Shown here: positions 1-8,401 of the stretch, one piece after another
How the letters are laid out: each line of letters begins with the position of its first letter
How positions within the stretch are numbered: position 1 is the stretch's first letter
Assembly (NCBI GenBank): GCA_046294265.1
Contig: JBKBKC010000007.1
Coordinates: 1 to 64,000 of the forward strand
From: JBKBKC01 sp046294265
GTDB taxonomy: Bacteria > Pseudomonadota > Alphaproteobacteria > Rhodobacterales > Rhodobacteraceae
Direction: 5' to 3'
DNA: 64,000 bases
Position numbers and translations under genes: made by a program
Notes under the pieces: model-generated
Database searches by the model: none
Seen by the model: only the letters and a program-made list of their open reading frames with translations
What the model was told of the DNA's origin: nothing

Positions 1-2
1 AG

Positions 3-95
3 TGGCGCAAACTCGACGGTCAGAACCGACTGCCCGACATCATCCAAGGGGTTGAATTCCGAGACGGGATCAAGCACGAAATCAAAGCCGCCTGA
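3..95 (+). CDS. C-terminal fragment of a transposase-like protein (partial at window edge)
   Basis: An open frame enters from the left edge and stops at a TGA at 93-95, giving about 30 residues with the tail GVEFRDGIKHEIKAA. A terminal GV-x-F-x-DG pattern is what I recall from the C-termini of mutator-type (IS256-like) transposases in alphaproteobacteria, but 30 residues are too few to be sure. It faces the AAA ATPase gene on the opposite strand. The rest of the gene lies outside the window. Confidence 0.35.
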   Translation, partial: WRKLDGQNRLPDIIQGVEFRDGIKHEIKAA

Positions 96-117
96 TCGGA
101 CCATCACCAACTTTCGG

Positions 118-1134
118 TCATTGCTCTACGATCGCCTCCCCAGACGCATCCGACAGGCCGCGGCGAGCGGTTTCCGCCCGTGCAAAGGTGCAGAGATCAA
201 GGAGGCCGATGCGCTGCAGGTCGATCACCGTGCAGCGGTTCAGGAGTGGCAGCGGGACCCTCTCGGCATTGTTGGCGGTCATCACCCAGCTGACGTGCGA
301 CATGTCGAACTTCACCCGGTAGAACGGGCACTCCCACGACTTGTTAGTGGCCGGCTCTAGCAGGGCCAGCATGGTAGTCGCCATTTGGAGGACCTGCCCC
401 TTCTCCGAGGTGTGCGTCTGCATCTTGCAGATCTCGTCCACGATCATCATCGGGTTGGCGATCCCGGTCTGAAGGATCGTTTCCAACGGTCGCCCCGGCC
501 CGGCCGAGGACCAGCCGCGCTCAAGGCCAGCGATCCGGAAACCGGCTGAACCGGACCCCACCTCCACCACGCAGGCGGGCACCGCACACAGCTCCGCCAG
601 CCGACGCGCCCACACGCTCTTTCCGATGCCGGCGGGGCCGTTCAGGATCATGGGCGGCAGGCGAAGACCGGCATCTCCACGATGGGACGACCGGCGCAGG
701 GCATGCCATGCCGCCTCCGTGGCCGGACCCATCCAGGGCATCTCGGAGTGCAGGGCCGCGGCCAGCTCGTCGGCCCAGGCCTCGTTTCCGGGCGAGGTGA
801 GTCTTGCGCCGTTCTTCAGGACGGAGAGCCGCTTGATTTCATCGGGCTTGAGATGGGCAAGACCGGACATCGCATTGCGGCGCTGGACCAGCAGGGCGGC
901 CCGGCGCCGGATCTTTTTCGAATCCGCGGTCGTCAGGCTCACGCCCATCATGACCCCGTCCCCGAAGGTGTCGAGTTCCAAGCGGGCAATCTCAGGCCTG
1001 CCATTTGCCGAACCGGTAAGGCCGAGCCCCATTTTCCGGTTTCGATACATTTTCAGGAAGTCGCTCAGACGATCTTCGATCGTCGAGGTTTCGCCATCGA
1101 AGAAGGTGGCGTCGGTGAATTTGATGGTGGGCAT
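118..1134 (-). CDS. AAA family ATPase of unknown role
   Basis: This 338-residue protein has a central AAA module. The Walker A motif NGPAGIGKS lies at residues 165-173, the Walker B motif MMIVDE at 229-234, and a sensor-1-like TANN at 286-289, followed by PLLNRC with a possible arginine finger at R300. The spacing resembles Lon-type AAA domains, but no protease domain follows and the first 150 residues match nothing I recognise. It lies between a transposase-like fragment and short direct repeats, so it could be an accessory ATPase of a mobile element or an orphan chaperone-like ATPase. The ATG at 1134 starts the first clean frame. The function is not assigned. Confidence 0.75.
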   Translation of the reverse strand: MPTIKFTDATFFDGETSTIEDRLSDFLKMYRNRKMGLGLTGSANGRPEIARLELDTFGDGVMMGVSLTTADSKKIRRRAALLVQRRNAMSGLAHLKPDEIKRLSVLKNGARLTSPGNEAWADELAAALHSEMPWMGPATEAAWHALRRSSHRGDAGLRLPPMILNGPAGIGKSVWARRLAELCAVPACVVEVGSGSAGFRIAGLERGWSSAGPGRPLETILQTGIANPMMIVDEICKMQTHTSEKGQVLQMATTMLALLEPATNKSWECPFYRVKFDMSHVSWVMTANNAERVPLPLLNRCTVIDLQRIGLLDLCTFARAETARRGLSDASGEAIVEQ

Positions 1135-1438
1135 GGAAAGTCCTCAGTCCATGGAAGATGGACGGGACCGGATAGCGGCGCTGCGGGGGTGGGCTGTGTT
1201 CAGGATGCGCGACCGTCTCCGGCCCCGGCGAGCGGGGTCAGATGGAGATCGCTCGTATGAGCCGTGAGGGCATGATCCTGTTCATGCCAGCTGGATGCAT
1301 CCGATTTTCGCAGACGTCAAGCGGGGGAAATTGGGCGTTTATGGCGCCGCCCGGGCCAACCTCGCTTTCGGAGGATTTTCGTGTCCGCCGGCCCGGTTAG
1401 AGGCCGATGGACAAACTATGCAGGTCGCGATGGACAAA
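1135..1438. other. Intergenic region without a gene; short direct repeats at its right end
   Basis: No convincing gene is present. Open frames here are short and lack a family signature. At the right end the motif ATGGACAAA occurs at 1407-1415 and 1430-1438, and a third copy at 1451-1459 falls inside the nrdJ terminator hairpin. The spacing is 23 and 21 bp. Confidence 0.5.
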
Positions 1439-1474
1439 AAACGCACCGGAATGGACAAACTTTCCGGTGCGTTT
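1433..1474 (-). terminator. Rho-independent terminator of nrdJ
   Basis: A 13-bp perfect stem (1439-1451 with 1462-1474) encloses a 10-nt loop. Read on the minus strand it is followed by a run of six T, and it starts 23 bp past the nrdJ stop codon. This is a textbook intrinsic terminator for the leftward nrdJ transcript. Confidence 0.8.
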
Positions 1475-1496
1475 CAGGTCCAGAAGTCCAGGCACA

Positions 1497-3776
1497 TTAC
1501 CCGCATTTTGAGAACCCGCAGGCCGTGCAGGTCAGGCAGCCTTCGATCATGCGCAGGTCGTAACTGCCGCAGGAAGAACAGGATTTTCCGCGCGGGAGGG
1601 GAACGCCCTCGGCCTTTGGGTCGGACTTCAGGCCCAGCCCCTCGCCCGCGATGAAACCGATCTCGATCAGATGGCGTTCGATCACGCCGCCGATCGCTGC
1701 CAGGATCGAGGGGATGTAGCGCCCGTCAATCCAGGCCCCGCCGCGGGGGTCGAAGACGGCCTTGAGTTCCTCAACCACAAAGGAAATATCGCCCCCGCGC
1801 CGGAAGACCGCCGAGATCATCCGCGTCAGCGCCACGGTCCAGGCGAAATGCTCCATGTTCTTGGAGTTGATGAACACCTCGAAGGGGCGGCGGTGTCCGG
1901 CGATGACGATGTCGTTGACCGTGATGTAAAGCGCGTGCTCCGAGCCGGGCCATTTGAGCTTGTAGGTCTGGCCTTCCAAAGCCGCGGGGCGGTCGAGGGG
2001 GTCGGAAAGATAGACCACCTCGGCACCGGTTCCGCCCGCATGGCCGAGGGCGGGGGTTTCGGCGGGAGTCTGCTCGGAAGATGCGGAGACGGTGAGGACC
2101 GAGCCCGTCACATCGTTTGGCCGGTAGGTGGTGCAGCCCTTGCAGCCCTGGTCCCAGGCGGCAAGATAGACATCCTTGAAGGCGTCGAAGCTGATGTCCT
2201 CGGGGCAGTTGATCGTCTTGGAAATGCTTGAATCCACCCATTTTTGCGCCGCTGCCTGCATGCGCACATGGTCCAGCGGGGGCAGCGTCTGGGCGTTCAC
2301 GAAATGGTCGGGCAGGGGGGCGTCGCCGTGCATCTGGCGCCAGAGGCGGACGGCGTGATCGACCACCTCTTCCTCGGTCCGGCTGCCGTCCTTTTGCAGC
2401 ACCTTGCGGGTGTAGGCATAGGCGAAAACCGGCTCGATCCCCGAAGAAACATTGCCGGCATAAAGGCTTATGGTGCCGGTGGGGGCGACGGAGGTGAGGA
2501 GCGCGTTGCGGATGCCGTGCTGGCGGATGGCGGCGCGCACGTCCTCGTCCATGCTGTGCATGGTGCCGGAGGCAAGGTAGGCTTCGGCGTCGAAAAGGGG
2601 GAAGGCGCCCTTTTCGCGGGCAAGGTCCACCGAGGCGAGATAGGCCGCGCGGGCGATGGCGTGCATCCAGGCCTCGGTGGTTTCCGCTGCTTTTTCAGAG
2701 CCATAGCGCAGGCCGATCATCAACAGCGCATCGGCGAGGCCAGTCACGCCCAGGCCGATGCGGCGCTTCTGGCGGGCCTCTTCGGCCTGCTGGGGCAGGG
2801 GGAAGCGGCTGGTGTCCACCACGTTGTCCATCATGCGGACGGCGGTGCGGGTGAGGTTGTCGAGCTGGGTGACGTCCAGCGCTGCCTCGGCGGCGAAGGG
2901 CGCACGGATCAGGGCGGCGAGGTTGATCGAGCCCAGAAGGCAGGCGCCATAGGGTGGCAGCGGCTGCTCGCCACAAGGGTTGGTGGCGGCGATGGTTTCC
3001 ACATACGACAGGTTGTTGGCTGCATTGATGCGATCGATGAAAATGACGCCCGGTTCGGCCACGTCATAGGTGGACCGCATGATGCGGTTCCACAGGTCGC
3101 GGGCGGGCAGGGTGCGATAGACGCGGCCGTCAAAGACCAATTCCCACGGCGCGTCCGCCTTGACGGCGGCCATGAACGCATCTGTGACTAGCACGGAGAG
3201 GTTGAACATCCGTAAACGCGCGGGGTCTTTCTTGGCCTCGATGAAGGCCTCGATGTCGGGGTGGTCGCAGCGCATGGTGGCCATCATGGCGCCCCGGCGG
3301 CTGCCCGCGGACATGATCGTGCGGCACATCGCATCCCACACATCCATGAAGGACAGGGGCCCCGAGGCATCGGCGGCAACCCCGTGAACGGCGGCACCCT
3401 TGGGGCGTATCGTGCTGAAATCATAGCCGATTCCGCCGCCCTGCTGCATCGTCAGCGCGGCCTCTTTCAGCGCCTCGAAGATGCCGGGCATGGTGTCGGG
3501 GATGGTGCCCATGACGAAGCAGTTGAAGAGCGTGACACTGCGGCCCGTGCCGGCACCTGCGGTGATACGGCCTGCGGGCAAGAACTTGAACCCCTCAAGC
3601 GCTTGATAAAACGTGTCTTCCCAGGCGGCGGGGTCAGCCTCCGGTTCGGCCAGCGCACGGGCGATGCGGCGCCAGGTATCCTCGACCGTGTGGTCGATGG
3701 GGGTGCCGTCGGCGTCCTTCAGGCGGTATTTCATGTCCCAGATTTGCTCGGCGATGGGGGCAGCGAAAGCAGTCAT
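1497..3776 (-). CDS. nrdJ: Adenosylcobalamin-dependent (class II) ribonucleoside-diphosphate reductase
   Basis: This 759-residue enzyme reduces ribonucleotides to deoxyribonucleotides using vitamin B12 to generate the active-site radical. The class II signature is visible: the first redox cysteine is in LFNCFVMG (C86), a QQGGGIGYDFS stretch follows, and the catalytic N-x-C-x-E is in NPCGE (N266, C268, E270). The C-terminal tail has a CxxC-rich zinc-ribbon-like end (CSSCGSYDL...CTACGFSKCG, about 733-759) that should shuttle electrons to the active site. The frame is open for 219 more codons upstream, but that part overlaps the divergent DUF1489 gene and lacks homology. The ATG at 3776 with an upstream TGAGG is the sensible start. 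The gene is monocistronic, and a DnaA-box-like 9-mer lies just upstream. Confidence 0.95.
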   Translation of the reverse strand: MTAFAAPIAEQIWDMKYRLKDADGTPIDHTVEDTWRRIARALAEPEADPAAWEDTFYQALEGFKFLPAGRITAGAGTGRSVTLFNCFVMGTIPDTMPGIFEALKEAALTMQQGGGIGYDFSTIRPKGAAVHGVAADASGPLSFMDVWDAMCRTIMSAGSRRGAMMATMRCDHPDIEAFIEAKKDPARLRMFNLSVLVTDAFMAAVKADAPWELVFDGRVYRTLPARDLWNRIMRSTYDVAEPGVIFIDRINAANNLSYVETIAATNPCGEQPLPPYGACLLGSINLAALIRAPFAAEAALDVTQLDNLTRTAVRMMDNVVDTSRFPLPQQAEEARQKRRIGLGVTGLADALLMIGLRYGSEKAAETTEAWMHAIARAAYLASVDLAREKGAFPLFDAEAYLASGTMHSMDEDVRAAIRQHGIRNALLTSVAPTGTISLYAGNVSSGIEPVFAYAYTRKVLQKDGSRTEEEVVDHAVRLWRQMHGDAPLPDHFVNAQTLPPLDHVRMQAAAQKWVDSSISKTINCPEDISFDAFKDVYLAAWDQGCKGCTTYRPNDVTGSVLTVSASSEQTPAETPALGHAGGTGAEVVYLSDPLDRPAALEGQTYKLKWPGSEHALYITVNDIVIAGHRRPFEVFINSKNMEHFAWTVALTRMISAVFRRGGDISFVVEELKAVFDPRGGAWIDGRYIPSILAAIGGVIERHLIEIGFIAGEGLGLKSDPKAEGVPLPRGKSCSSCGSYDLRMIEGCLTCTACGFSKCG

Positions 3777-3790
3777 GGGACGCCTCAGGT

Positions 3791-3799
3791 TGTGGATAA
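3791..3799 (-). promoter_or_regulatory. DnaA-box-like sequence upstream of nrdJ
   Basis: TTATCCACA on the minus strand (TGTGGATAA on plus) matches the strict DnaA box exactly. It lies 15 bp upstream of the nrdJ start codon, in the 105-bp gap shared with the divergent DUF1489 gene. A single 9-mer can arise by chance. Confidence 0.4.
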
Positions 3800-3881
3800 C
3801 TACGGGGGAAACCACAAGATAGGGCAGGGCGCGGGCGTTGTCCATCTTGTCGCTGCCGATCCTGCCGCTATGGTTGCGTGC

Positions 3882-4307
3882 ATGACAGTTCACATACTCA
3901 AGTTGTGCGTGGGCGCGGAGAGCGTCGAGGATCTGGCCGGCTGGCAGAAGTCCCAGGCGTGGCGCTGGCCAAAGGGGCGGGCGGTGCATGTGACGCGCAT
4001 GTGGCCCAAGCGCGCCGACGAGGTGACGGATGGCGGCAGTTTGTATTGGGTGATCAAGGGGTTGATCCTGTGCCGCCAGCCCATCCTTGCACTGGAGCAG
4101 ATGGAGGAGGGCGACGGGATCACCCGCTGCGCGCTGCATCTGGATGCGGCCATCATCCGCACCGAATCCACGCCCAAGCGCCCCTTTCAGGGCTGGCGCT
4201 ATCTGACCCCCGCGGATGCGCCGCGCGATCTGGCCGCAGGGCGCGCGCGCGAAGATGCGTTGCCGCCGGGGCTGGCGACCGCCCTGGCCGAGATCGGGCT
4301 GCGTTAG
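3882..4307 (+). CDS. DUF1489 family protein
   Basis: This is a 141-residue protein starting MTVHILKLCVG. It has the conserved features of DUF1489, a small alphaproteobacterial family of unknown function: an aromatic-rich N-terminal half with SVEDLAGWQ, HVTRMWPKR and YWVIKG, then a C-terminal PFQGWRYL. The family is usually about 140 residues and single-copy. The frame extends far upstream, but only this part lies outside nrdJ. An ATG at 3870 would add four residues. It is divergent from nrdJ and probably cytoplasmic. Confidence 0.85.
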   Translation: MTVHILKLCVGAESVEDLAGWQKSQAWRWPKGRAVHVTRMWPKRADEVTDGGSLYWVIKGLILCRQPILALEQMEEGDGITRCALHLDAAIIRTESTPKRPFQGWRYLTPADAPRDLAAGRAREDALPPGLATALAEIGLR

Positions 4308-4515
4308 GGCTGTAACCCGCTGGTCTGGCGCGAAAACCTGCGTCTGGTGTCCGTCCTGCCTGCGTCGGGTTTGCGTCTGGCATCCGTCCCGACATTGTAC
4401 CGACAGCGCGCGGGGTGGGACGCCCGGCGGCACGACGGATCCGCAGCCGTCGGGATGGGCCGCAGTCGCGGTTTCGGTGCCCCCGTCGGGATCATCCGCC
4501 CCCCGGCAGGGCGCG

Positions 4516-5223
4516 TCAGCCGAGCCCGGGCAGCGCGACGCCGAGGCTGGCGGTCAGCGCGGCCAGGGTTTCGCGCTCTTGCGGGCCCCAGGCGGCGCGG
4601 CGGGACAGGAAGAGCGTGGCCTGGCTCGCGTGGATCAGCCCGTCCGACAGCACGCGCAGGTGGTTGGCGCGCAGCGTCTCGCCGGTGGAGGTGATGTCGG
4701 CGATGGCTTCGGCGCTGCCCTGGGCCACGGTGCCCTCGGTGGCGCCCTGGCTGTCCACCAGCGCATAGTCCGCGATGCCATGCGCGGTGAGGTGCTCGCG
4801 CACGAGGCGGTGGTATTTGGTGGCGATGCGCAGGCGGCGGCCGTGGGAGGCGCGAAAGGCGGCCGCGGCGGCGTCAAGGTCATCCAGCGTGGCGACGTCG
4901 ATCCAGGCGGCGGGCACGGCCAGCACCAGATCGGCATGGCCAAAGCCCATGGGGGCGAGTTCGGCCACCTCTGCGGGCCAGTCGGCCAGCTTTTCCCGAA
5001 TGAGGTCGGACCCGGTGACGCCCAGGTGGATGCGGCCCGCGGCAAGGTCGCGCGGGATCTCGCCCGCCGAGAGGAGCACCGGGGCCGCGCCCGCAAGCCC
5101 TTCCAGCGTGGCGGCATATTCGCGCCCCTCGCCGGTCTGGCGGATGGTGATGCCGCGGGTGGCGAACCAGTCCTGCGCCTGCTCCATCAGGCGGCCCTTG
5201 GACGGCAGCGCGATCTTCAGCAT
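4516..5223 (-). CDS. hisG: ATP phosphoribosyltransferase catalytic subunit (short form)
   Basis: It catalyses the first step of histidine synthesis, joining ATP and PRPP to form phosphoribosyl-ATP. At 235 residues it is the short HisG form, which lacks the C-terminal regulatory domain and needs HisZ. The N-terminus reads MLKIALPSKGRL, and the PRPP-binding segment around SQGATEGTVAQGSAEAIADI is clear. It is the last gene of the leftward hisS-hisZ-hisG cluster. Its ATG overlaps the hisZ stop (ATGCTGA, 7 nt), which implies translational coupling of the two subunits. Confidence 0.95.
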   Translation of the reverse strand: MLKIALPSKGRLMEQAQDWFATRGITIRQTGEGREYAATLEGLAGAAPVLLSAGEIPRDLAAGRIHLGVTGSDLIREKLADWPAEVAELAPMGFGHADLVLAVPAAWIDVATLDDLDAAAAAFRASHGRRLRIATKYHRLVREHLTAHGIADYALVDSQGATEGTVAQGSAEAIADITSTGETLRANHLRVLSDGLIHASQATLFLSRRAAWGPQERETLAALTASLGVALPGLG

Positions 5224-6323
5224 GTTTGCCCCCTGAGGGCGGCCACCAGCGCCGGCCGGATCACGCCCCCCACGGCCGGGATCGCCTGCCCGCCGCCCAG
5301 CACGGCGGTCAGGGCGTCATAGCGCCCGCCCGAGGCCACCGGGGGCAGGGCGGCGTCGGGGGCAAGGAAGCTGAACACGAAGCCGTCGTAATATTCCATG
5401 GCGGTGCGGCCGTGGCTGGCCTCGAACGGCAGGGTGGCGGTGTCGATGCCCCGCGCGTCCAGCGCGTCGAGGCGGGCGGCAAAGCGGCCCACGGCGGGGG
5501 CGATGGCGGGCAGGAGGGGTGTGATGCCGGTGAGGTGCGCAAGCGCCGCGCGGGCGGGGGCGGTGAGGGTGAGGAGGTCGTAAAGGAGGGCGGCCTCGGG
5601 CGCCTTAAGGGGCGGGGTATCGGCATCCTCGAGGAGCGCCTGCGCGCGGGTGGCGATTTCGCCGGCGCTGCGCTGGCCGGTCAGGGGGCCTGCGGCGGCG
5701 ATCAGCTCGGGGATGGGGGCGGCGCGCAGGTGATCCAGCAGCGCCGCGCGCTCGGGCGGCTGGGGCGCGCGGCCCGAGAACCGGTCGAGCAGGCGGCGGA
5801 ACCGCGCGGGCCGCCAGATATGGCGCAGAAGGGCCGCGCGGCGGCGCGCGGTGGTGTCGAGGCCCCGGACGGCCGCCATCAGGATGCCGATGTCGCCCGT
5901 GACGGGGGTCAGGGGCAGGGGGGCCAGGTGGTCGGCGAAGAGGGCAAAGACCTCGGCATCCGCCAGTTCCGGCGCGCTGCGGTCAAAGAGTTCGAACCCG
6001 GTTTGCAGGTATTCGCGCGGCCGGTCGGCATGGGTGGATTGCGCGCGGAACACCGGCCCCATGTAGCAATAGCGCGCGGGGTCCGCGCCATGCGCCATAT
6101 GGGCCTGCACCACCGGCACGGTGAAATCGGGGCGCAGCATCATCTCGCCCAGCTGCGGGTCATGGGTGACATAGGCGCGGGCGCGGATATCCTCGCCGTA
6201 AAGGTCCAGAAGCGTGCCCGCGGGTTGCAGGATGCCGGTTTCCACGGGCGTGGCGCCTGCCGCGCGGAAGGCGGCAAAGGCGGCCTCGGCCTCGGCGCGG
6301 ATGGCGGCGGTGTCGGGGGTCAT
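5217..6323 (-). CDS. hisZ: ATP phosphoribosyltransferase regulatory subunit
   Basis: This 368-residue paralogue of histidyl-tRNA synthetase lacks the aminoacylation function and forms the hetero-octameric ATP phosphoribosyltransferase with short HisG, conferring histidine feedback control. It keeps a class II fold core: LRPDFTVPVVQ and YCYMGPVFRAQ resemble motif 2. The C-terminal RGIDTATLPFEASHGRTAMEYYDGFVF stands where the synthetase has its HisA motif. The frame is open upstream to 6575, but that part is the palindrome-rich spacer and hisS overlap. The ATG at 6323 gives a normal HisZ length. Confidence 0.93.
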   Translation of the reverse strand: MTPDTAAIRAEAEAAFAAFRAAGATPVETGILQPAGTLLDLYGEDIRARAYVTHDPQLGEMMLRPDFTVPVVQAHMAHGADPARYCYMGPVFRAQSTHADRPREYLQTGFELFDRSAPELADAEVFALFADHLAPLPLTPVTGDIGILMAAVRGLDTTARRRAALLRHIWRPARFRRLLDRFSGRAPQPPERAALLDHLRAAPIPELIAAAGPLTGQRSAGEIATRAQALLEDADTPPLKAPEAALLYDLLTLTAPARAALAHLTGITPLLPAIAPAVGRFAARLDALDARGIDTATLPFEASHGRTAMEYYDGFVFSFLAPDAALPPVASGGRYDALTAVLGGGQAIPAVGGVIRPALVAALRGQTC

Positions 6324-6352
6324 GGGGTGGGGCGCGGGGGGATGGCGCGGGG

Positions 6353-6463
6353 CACCCCCACCCCCATCCCCTCCCCACGGGGGGGGAGGGGAGGCACGCG
6401 CCGCCAGCCGCCCGGCATGAGACGCGGGCGCGGGACGCTTCCCTCCCCCCTCGTGGGGGAGGG
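6353..6463. repeat. Pair of GC-rich palindromes between hisS and hisZ
   Basis: Two pyrimidine/purine stem-loops occupy the 166-bp hisS-hisZ spacer. One has the arm CCCCTCCCC at 6368-6376 with its complement at 6383-6391. The other has CCCTCCCCC at 6441-6449 with its complement at 6455-6463. Similar C/G-block palindromes are scattered in Rhodobacteraceae intergenic regions. Here they could attenuate or stabilise the his mRNA. Confidence 0.6.
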
Positions 6464-6489
6464 AGAGGGAGGGGGGGCTGCCGCAGCCG

Positions 6490-7974
6490 TCATGGCGCGA
6501 GCATCCGCCGCACCGCCGCCACAAGGCCCGCGCGCGGCACCTCGACCTGCGCGGGGCGGGCCTTCCATTCCTCAAGGCTGGCCCCGGCGGCGATCTGCGT
6601 GCCCAGGATCAGGTCCTTGAGGATGACGGTGCCCCGCGCCGCCTCCTCCGATCCTTGAATCACGGCGACGGGAGAGGCGCGCTTGTCGGCGTATTTCAAC
6701 TGCTTGCCGAAATCCTTGGGGTTGCCCAGGAACACCTCGGCGCGGATGCCGCCCGCGCGCAGTTCGGCGGCCATGGCCATCGCCTCGGCCATGCGGTCAC
6801 GGTCCATCACGGTCACGACCACGGGGCCGGAGGCGGGGGCGGCGGCGCCCCGTCTCGCCTGCAAGGCCGCCAGCAGCCGGTCCACGCCAATGGAGACACC
6901 GGTGGCGGGGACGGACTGGCCGGTGAAGCGTTTCACGAGGTCGTCGTAGCGGCCCCCGCCCGCGACCGAGCCGAACTGGCGCGGGCGGCCCTGGTCGTCG
7001 GTGACGGTGAAGGTTAATTCCGCCTCGAACACCGGGCCGGTGTAGTAGCCCAGGCCGCGCACCACAGAGGGGTCGATCACGATGCGGTCGGGGCCGAGGC
7101 CGAAACGGTCAAGAAGGTGGGCCATGGTCTCCAGTTCTTCCACGCCCTCGGCGCCAAGGGCAGACTGGCCCACCAGATCGCGCAGGGCCGCGCAGGTGGC
7201 GGCCCCGGTCTCGCGGCGCGCGCCGGTGAAGCCCATGACGATCCCGGCCTGTTCCCCCGACAGCCCCGCCCCCTTGGTGAAATCCCCGCTCTCGTCGCGC
7301 CGCCCCTCGCCCAGGAGCGCCCGCACGCCGCCCTCGCCCAGCCGGTCCAGCTTGTCGATTGCGCGCAGGACGATCCCCCGTTCGGTGGCGTATCGGTCCG
7401 GGTCGGCGGGGTCGAGCACGCCCGCCGCCTCCATCACGCCGTTCAGCACCTTGCGGTTGTTGACCCGGATCAGGGTGTCGTCCTTAAGCCCCAGCGCCGT
7501 CAGCGCCTCGGCCAGCATGGCGCAGATCTCGGCGTCCGCGGCCACGGAGGCCGACCCCACCGTATCGGCATCGCATTGATAGAACTGCCGGAACCGCCCC
7601 GGCCCCGGCTTCTCGTTGCGCCACACGGGGCCCATGGCATAGCGGCGGTAGGGGATCGGCAGGTCGTTGCGGTATTGCGCGGCCACCCGCGCCAGCGGCG
7701 CCGTCAGGTCGTAGCGCAGCGCCAGCCAGGTCGCATCCTCGTCCTGCCAGGCAAAGACGCCCTCGTTGGGACGGTCCACGTCGGGCAGGAACTTCCCCAG
7801 GGCCTCGACCGTCTCCACCCCGCTCGTCTCCAGCGCGTCGAACCCATGCGCGTGATAGACCCCGGCGATGGTGTCCAGCATCGCGCGGCGCTCTGCCACC
7901 TCGGCCCCGAAATAGTCGCGAAAGCCGCGCGGCGGTTCGGCGCGGGGGCGGCGGGGGGCTTTGTCCTTGGCCAT
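6490..7974 (-). CDS. hisS: Histidyl-tRNA synthetase
   Basis: This 494-residue class II aminoacyl-tRNA synthetase charges tRNA-His. Motif 2 is seen in the stretch RRYAMGPVWRNEKPGPGRF. The histidine-specific HisA motif reads VRGLGYYTGPVFE, and the C-terminal anticodon-binding domain contains KYADKRASPVAVIQG. The start is the ATG at 7974, giving MAKDKAPRRPRAEPPRGFRDYF. The longer upstream frame overlaps the divergent slyX gene and is not coding. It heads the leftward hisS-hisZ-hisG cluster, so tRNA charging and control of histidine synthesis are linked. Confidence 0.95.
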   Translation of the reverse strand: MAKDKAPRRPRAEPPRGFRDYFGAEVAERRAMLDTIAGVYHAHGFDALETSGVETVEALGKFLPDVDRPNEGVFAWQDEDATWLALRYDLTAPLARVAAQYRNDLPIPYRRYAMGPVWRNEKPGPGRFRQFYQCDADTVGSASVAADAEICAMLAEALTALGLKDDTLIRVNNRKVLNGVMEAAGVLDPADPDRYATERGIVLRAIDKLDRLGEGGVRALLGEGRRDESGDFTKGAGLSGEQAGIVMGFTGARRETGAATCAALRDLVGQSALGAEGVEELETMAHLLDRFGLGPDRIVIDPSVVRGLGYYTGPVFEAELTFTVTDDQGRPRQFGSVAGGGRYDDLVKRFTGQSVPATGVSIGVDRLLAALQARRGAAAPASGPVVVTVMDRDRMAEAMAMAAELRAGGIRAEVFLGNPKDFGKQLKYADKRASPVAVIQGSEEAARGTVILKDLILGTQIAAGASLEEWKARPAQVEVPRAGLVAAVRRMLAP

Positions 7975-8043
7975 GGGGACCCTCGTCAGGCGTTCGCGGG
8001 CGGTGTAACGGATAGGGGCAGGGGCGGCAAGCGGGGGGCAGGG

Positions 8044-8247
8044 ATGGACCGGATCGACAGGCTGGAAGAGCGCGTGGCGCATCTGTTGCGCGCCATGGAG
8101 GACCTGAGCGGTGTGGTCGCGCGCCAGTCGGCCGAGATCGACGCGCTGACGCGGCGCGTGGCGATGCTGGTCGAACGCGAGGCCGCGCGCGAGGCCGAGA
8201 CGGGCGGCGGCGTGGTGCTGGGCGACGAGCGTCCGCCGCATTGGTGA
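8044..8247 (+). CDS. slyX: SlyX family protein
   Basis: This is a 67-residue, almost entirely coiled-coil protein (MDRIDRLEERVAHLL...) ending in the family hallmark PPHW, the counterpart of PPHY in other SlyX proteins. The molecular function of SlyX is unknown. It is divergent from hisS with a 69-bp gap. A strong palindrome follows its stop and probably terminates it. Confidence 0.85.
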   Translation: MDRIDRLEERVAHLLRAMEDLSGVVARQSAEIDALTRRVAMLVEREAAREAETGGGVVLGDERPPHW

Positions 8248-8255
8248 GCGCCGAG

Positions 8256-8320
8256 GGGTATTTAAGACAAAGAAGAGAACTGGCGCGGGTTTAGCCGTTC
8301 TCTTCTTTGCTCAAATACCC
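8256..8320. terminator. Bidirectional palindrome, terminator-like (GGGTATTT family)
   Basis: A long inverted repeat has arms 8256-8280 and 8297-8320 (GGGTATTT...GAAGAGAAC against GTTCTCTTC...AAATACCC) with two small interior mismatches. It follows slyX directly. The same family of palindrome occurs at 48722-48780 and as a half-element at 53715-53752. Confidence 0.75.
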
Positions 8321-8401
8321 ATAGCGACCTTTCGGGCGGCGCCACGTCAAAGAACGGAAACGGGGTTGTGGCCGAAGGGGCGGGGTGGTTGAGATGCGCG
8401 G

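Noticed and set aside
3777..3881. Cobalamin riboswitch upstream of nrdJ
   Set aside because: The gap is only about 105 bp and I see no B12-box-like sequence, so a full riboswitch does not fit.
3777..4433. N-terminal extension of nrdJ to 4433
   Set aside because: The extra 219 residues overlap the DUF1489 gene, show no RNR similarity, and the internal ATG has a ribosome-binding site.
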